The translations under genes were made by a program, and so were the position numbers. The notes under the pieces were generated by a model, which worked only from the letters and a program-made list of their open reading frames with translations, ran no database searches and was not told the origin of the DNA. From Scleromitrula shiraiana (lineage: Eukaryota > Ascomycota > Leotiomycetes > Helotiales > Sclerotiniaceae), in the NCBI GenBank assembly GCA_028455995.1, contig JABELC010000004.1:1984001-2048000 (forward strand): a DNA stretch of 64,000 nt, given 5' to 3'. Shown piece after piece: positions 60,061-64,000 of this stretch. Every line of letters begins with the position of its first letter. The first letter of the stretch is position 1.

Positions 60061-61217
60061 ATTGCATGTCTCATGCGCTATTACTCCAAAGTGGGAAGAG
60101 TCGTTTGTTGTTGGTTGCATGAGATTACATTACATGGGTTATATATAAGTCGAGATGGATGGAAAGAATTATTATCATTATTATTATTATATCGTGCGTA
60201 GACTGCATTGGACTTGGAATTGCAATTGGAATTGGAATTGCAATCGGAATCAGATATGGATATGGATATGGATATGGAATTGGAATTGGATTTTCATCCA
60301 CGAGAGAAAGGGAGAGAGAAGAAGAGAAAAAGAGAGAGAGAGAAATAGGAAAGAGATATTTAGGAATGGATGATGAGATGCACGCATGCATGTATGCATG
60401 CATGGAATGGAATTGGAAACCTATATGAATAAATGGATGAACGGATGGATGCATGAATATCGATGAATATCGATGAATACTTTTACTTTGTCTTTTTTTT
60501 TGGTCGGTCGGTTGGATGGTTGGTTGGTTGGATGGATGGTTGGTTAGCTGGCGGAATGGAATGGAATGGAATGGTTGATTGAATAAATGATTGATTGGTT
60601 GGTTGATTGGTTCGTTGCTTTGGAGCGAGCGATACAGTTAGTGGTAGCAAGTGGTAGCTAGTGTGGCGTTGCTATGATGGATGACGGATGATGGATGATG
60701 GATGATGGATATACCAATTATATCGTATTATTGTTGCATGTTTTGTTTTGTTTCGCTTTGTTTTGTTTTGTTGTGTTGTGTTATGTTATGTTGTGTTATG
60801 TAGTATGTGGTATTATGTTGAATGGGAGGGAGTAGGAGATGAGATGTGAGATGTACCTGGATATCGATGTGGAATTTGTGGATCCCTAATGAGTGAGTGA
60901 GTGATTGTAAACCGGCCTCGATCGAGTGAGAGTGAGCAGATTTCCTCAAGTGCAGACGCCTATCTCTCTGTCTATATATACTTGATGTTTTGTTATTGGT
61001 GAGTAAACATTATCTATCTGCTTAAAGTCCGGTATAGTACATAGAGACAGACGAAGGGGGGGGGGGGGGGGACAATTAAATCGGGAGAGAGAGAGAAAAT
61101 AAAACAAGATTAGAAATGAGCTCCCTACACCCTTATCCGTATCATAAAGTGTCGACATTAAAATCATCATCACGTTTGTACTCCTTCTCCCTCGCTAACA
61201 GCACAGAACGATTACCC
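60061..61217. other. Convergent spacer rich in simple repeats
   Basis: About 1.15 kb between MKK1 and the methyltransferase. It contains GGAATT/GGATAT hexanucleotides (60208-60290), a GA-rich run (60305-60345), GGATGGTT and GGAAT runs, GTTTT/GTTAT pentanucleotides (about 60735-60800) and a 16-nt G run (61056-61071). No gene is supportable. Confidence 0.65.
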
Positions 61218-63564
61218 TCAAAGTCGCAGTTCTCTACCACTTCCCGTAGCTTGTGGAGCCACTGCCGGTGAATTATTTCCAGGATGATGGCCTTCAAAGG
61301 ACCCCATCATTTCGGATATTTCCTCTTCGATATCGATATAGAATCTACAGTGTCTGAGTCAGTAAAGCAGGCAAGATATTAAAGAAGGGTGACTTCAAGT
61401 GAAGTTTTGTTTGAAACCTTTTCCAGCCTGCATCTCTTTTCAACAATCCAGCTTGAACCATCCTATCGTATTTCTCATCGGTCATTTCTTCTCTTGTGCT
61501 ATCGATGAGGAGGTCTCCTGCTCGTGAGAAGAGTGGCTTGCGTGCAGTGATGATATGAATTGCAATGTAATAATTTCCGCTCGCAACTGCCTCGAGCTCA
61601 ACTTTGGGTAATCCTTCGGCGAGCTAAAATTAGAATTAGCTAGAGGTTTTCGAAATATTGTGAGGTGTTGGGCATACTTGAGGGATCGAATCTTCAAGTT
61701 CAATTTGATAATTGATAAAATCTTTGAGTCGTTGTCCGGTGATACTACTTCCCCCTACTGGAAGACGATGGATAAGCTGCTTTACATCCCAGAATCTAAA
61801 CAACATTAGAATTAAATAACTCTTTTGGAAATTATCATAGCCCACCCAGCTCCCTCAAGCCAAGACTTTAAATTGACGGCAGGAATCCCATCACGAGGAC
61901 GAAGTGTCGCCTTGTGACGCTCTTCAACTCTTTCAGTCCAACCTGGCACATCTTTGGCAAGCTCTGCATCATATTGAGATAGTTGCACAAGTCTATCGGC
62001 TATGTTCTCGGTCCAATCCGTCTGAGCCATACTCTTGTGGTAATCCTCATCTTGAACGCAAGGGATAGGATCTGCCGCTCGCAATCTTGGTCGAGCATCC
62101 ATTTCGAGAAACTCTACTACACCACCTGGTTGCAGAATCCTTGGGAATGTTAGCATAATTGAACTCTAGGGCGTTCAACCACTTACGAACGAATATCATC
62201 AAGAAAATTCTTATAACTTTCTACTCTATCGAAAATGTCTCGGCCACGAATAAAGGAGTAAAGGTTGTGTGGAATTGGTATAGTATGAGCCAGTATACAA
62301 TTTAGGTTTCGAACATTGAATTGTGGATTGGTTTTTGGTGTTTGAGATGTTTTAACACAATCAAAATAATCAGTGGTATTCCCATCAGGTTGTGTGATGA
62401 AATCCCTAGAGCACTGTATGTTAATACCTTAACTACATCGAGTGTTGCTCAATCTTACTCTAGCTTAATATCGCCTTGCACACACGACCAATGATCTGTA
62501 TCATCTATGCCTTCTATAATCCAATTCGGTTCCTCTTTCTTGGCTTTAAAGCACCAGCTACCATCACTACAGCCAATCTAAAGATTATTAGTACAAGCTG
62601 TAATTGTGATAGTACAGAGTACATTACCTCAAGTACTCGAGGTGGGCCCTGAAAGACAGCCACCGCTCTCCTGTCTTCGCCACATCCACTAGAAGTACTA
62701 GACACCAAATTGGATATATCAGGTGTGTACTCCCAAGATGACAATCGATCCTCTAGAGGTAGGTTGCTCTTCCCGCGATCTAGCAAGCTTTGACCATTAA
62801 CCTGCTCAATATCGTTCATTTTGAGTCTGAACTGTATGCTGGTGGTTAGTATGATGTTTCGAAGTTTTCTCTCCAGCTTGATCCATTGATCCAGAAAGTG
62901 ACTTACGTCATGATGATATGCTTTCTTAATCAATCTCAAGATTTGAGTAATAGTTAGATCACTTGAGTTGGGAGGATGAACAACACTTTGAGCATCGACC
63001 AATTCGCCATACTCATTGTAGCCCATCCAAGCCTTGTTAGTATCGAAGCTGGTTGAGCTATCTTGAGAAGGAGAGTTTTCGTCAAGACACAAGGGTGATT
63101 GTATAGACAAATTTGACATGGAGTCATTTAATTCCTTCGTTGTAACTATCAATATTCCCGAATCTCGACAAGAAGAACGGCCTCTCTGATGTGTATTTGG
63201 TCTAAATTGTAATTTTCAGTCAGTTTTAGCAGTGACTTGTAGATACAGATGTAACAATGTATTCGGATTTTGTGGTCACATATCTAATATTCTAAGTTTT
63301 TGGATGTGCTGAAGCAACAACTTACTTTGGAGGGGCTGTACTTTCAAAAGAATACCCATCAAATCCTAGGACGAATGGAGTTCGTTTCTTGTTAGGAGGA
63401 GTGGAAGAAGATCTCAAATCATTGATTGATAAACCACTACCCGTTTTTCGATGCTTCGGAGATAGCTGTGGAATTTCTTCTGCATCAACTTGGAATACTC
63501 TGCCTTCATGTGACGTAAATACTAAAGGTGAGAAACGATGCTTTTCACATTCATGCTCTTCCAT
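61218..63564 (-). CDS. SAM-dependent methyltransferase (LaeA-like fold), nine exons
   Basis: Minus-strand exons: 63564-63326, 63201-62907, 62831-62628, 62577-62459, 62405-62187, 62139-61846, 61795-61678, 61623-61418 and 61344-61218. Every junction is in frame, with eight introns of 47-124 nt, giving about 606 residues. Joining exons 3 and 4 creates methyltransferase motif I, VLEIGCSDGSWCF (about 244-256). Exon 6 carries the post-motif strand ILQPGGVVEFLEMDARPRL, and later exons FWDVKQLIHRLPVGG and YYIAIHIITARKPLF. The N-terminal about 180 residues are mainly disordered; the start MEEHECEKHR is the first ATG of exon 1. The domain resembles LaeA/Methyltransf_23-type fungal enzymes, but the glycine motif is variant and no secondary-metabolite cluster is adjacent, so a LaeA role is not implied. 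Substrate unknown. Confidence 0.82.
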
Positions 63565-64000
63565 GACGATGGCTAATTGATTATTCCTGAATAATTGAGA
63601 AGATGAGATGGATATAAGATGATAATGGATCAATAAGAGAAAATTAGATCGAATGAGTACTTCATTTCGCGGCGGATAAACAATGAAGTTGGGGCGGAGG
63701 AACTTTGTGGGGTAATGGGGAGGGGCATCAACATTATATATGAGGGAGAGCTGTTATAACCTTGGAAATCAACAATGCCTAAAAGAGGAAGTCACCAATA
63801 TATGTAACCTTCTATCTGAAAATCTTGAGACGGGTGATGACCCGACTTTGAATTTGGAATTTGGAAATCAAAGTTGACAAAATCACAACTCTCTTGCAAC
63901 CGTAAAAGTGAATAAGTTTGTCATATCAGATGAATAGTCCAGATGCTTGTCTCGTTCCCTATCATTCGATCTTTTTTTTGATATTCAACGACAATATTCA
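63565..64000. other. Upstream region of the methyltransferase gene
   Basis: About 430 nt of presumed promoter for the minus-strand methyltransferase, AT-rich, reaching the window edge. No motif is assigned. Confidence 0.5.

Noticed and set aside
60125..60454. Open frames on both strands in the spacer after MKK1
   Set aside because: They are generated by hexanucleotide and GA repeats, as shown by the periodic peptides on both strands.

Overview
This is a nuclear genome window from a filamentous ascomycete. The genes are split by short introns (mostly 47-140 nt) with GT(A/G)NGT donors, CTRAY-type branch points and YAG acceptors. Gene-free stretches are AT-leaning and full of simple repeats. 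The proteins are typical of Pezizomycotina (a VIB-1/XprG Ndt80-type factor, DUF2011, RIX1, YPP1/TTC7, an Mkk1-type MAPKK). I infer Leotiomycetes, probably Sclerotiniaceae (Botrytis/Sclerotinia relatives), from general resemblance; no search was run. Nothing prokaryotic, no CRISPR array, no rRNA or tRNA gene and no intact transposon was seen.

Layout. 1-5.9 kb: no supportable gene, probably a long upstream region of the VIB-1/XprG-like gene (5.94-7.86 kb, +). 8.85-9.73 kb: DUF2011 protein (+). 9.7-13.0 kb: gene-poor. 13.04-14.94 kb: LAT-type amino-acid permease (-). 15.70-18.71 kb: mitochondrial leucyl-tRNA synthetase (+) with a GC-AG intron. 19.24-20.36 kb: SMP-30/lactonase-like protein (+). 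20.66-24.36 kb: YPP1/TTC7-like TPR protein (-). 25.12-27.34 kb: RIX1 (+). 27.4-30.4 kb: a fast-evolving block with an unrecognised small gene, a diverged second copy of part of it, and several tandem-repeat arrays. 33.16-33.77 kb: small secreted protein (+). 34.91-37.06 kb: secreted chitin deacetylase with three chitin-binding modules (+). 37.86-40.53 kb: alpha-actinin (+). 41.25-42.10 kb: single-pass membrane protein interrupted by one stop codon (-). 45.63-48.13 kb: RBR ubiquitin ligase (+). 49.33-50.56 kb: putative amidoligase (+). 50.78-52.12 kb: HSL-type alpha/beta hydrolase (-, first exon unresolved). 52.45-52.80 kb: possible tiny membrane protein (+). 53.47-55.15 kb: DEAD-box helicase DBP8 (-). 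58.29-60.06 kb: cell-wall-integrity MAPKK Mkk1 (+). 61.22-63.56 kb: nine-exon SAM methyltransferase (-).

The genes do not form an obvious pathway cluster. Most are housekeeping: RIX1 and DBP8 act in ribosome assembly, YPP1 at the plasma membrane, actinin in the cytoskeleton, LeuRS in mitochondrial translation. The accessory part is the secreted pair at 33-37 kb (effector-like protein and chitin deacetylase), the lineage-specific block at 27-30 kb and the amidoligase. The best candidates for something undescribed are the duplicated cassette at 28.3-29.1 kb with its flanking 42-bp and 36-bp degenerate repeats, the amidoligase, and the stop-interrupted membrane protein. Exon coordinates were worked out by hand from splice signals and reading-frame continuity; transcript data would be the test.
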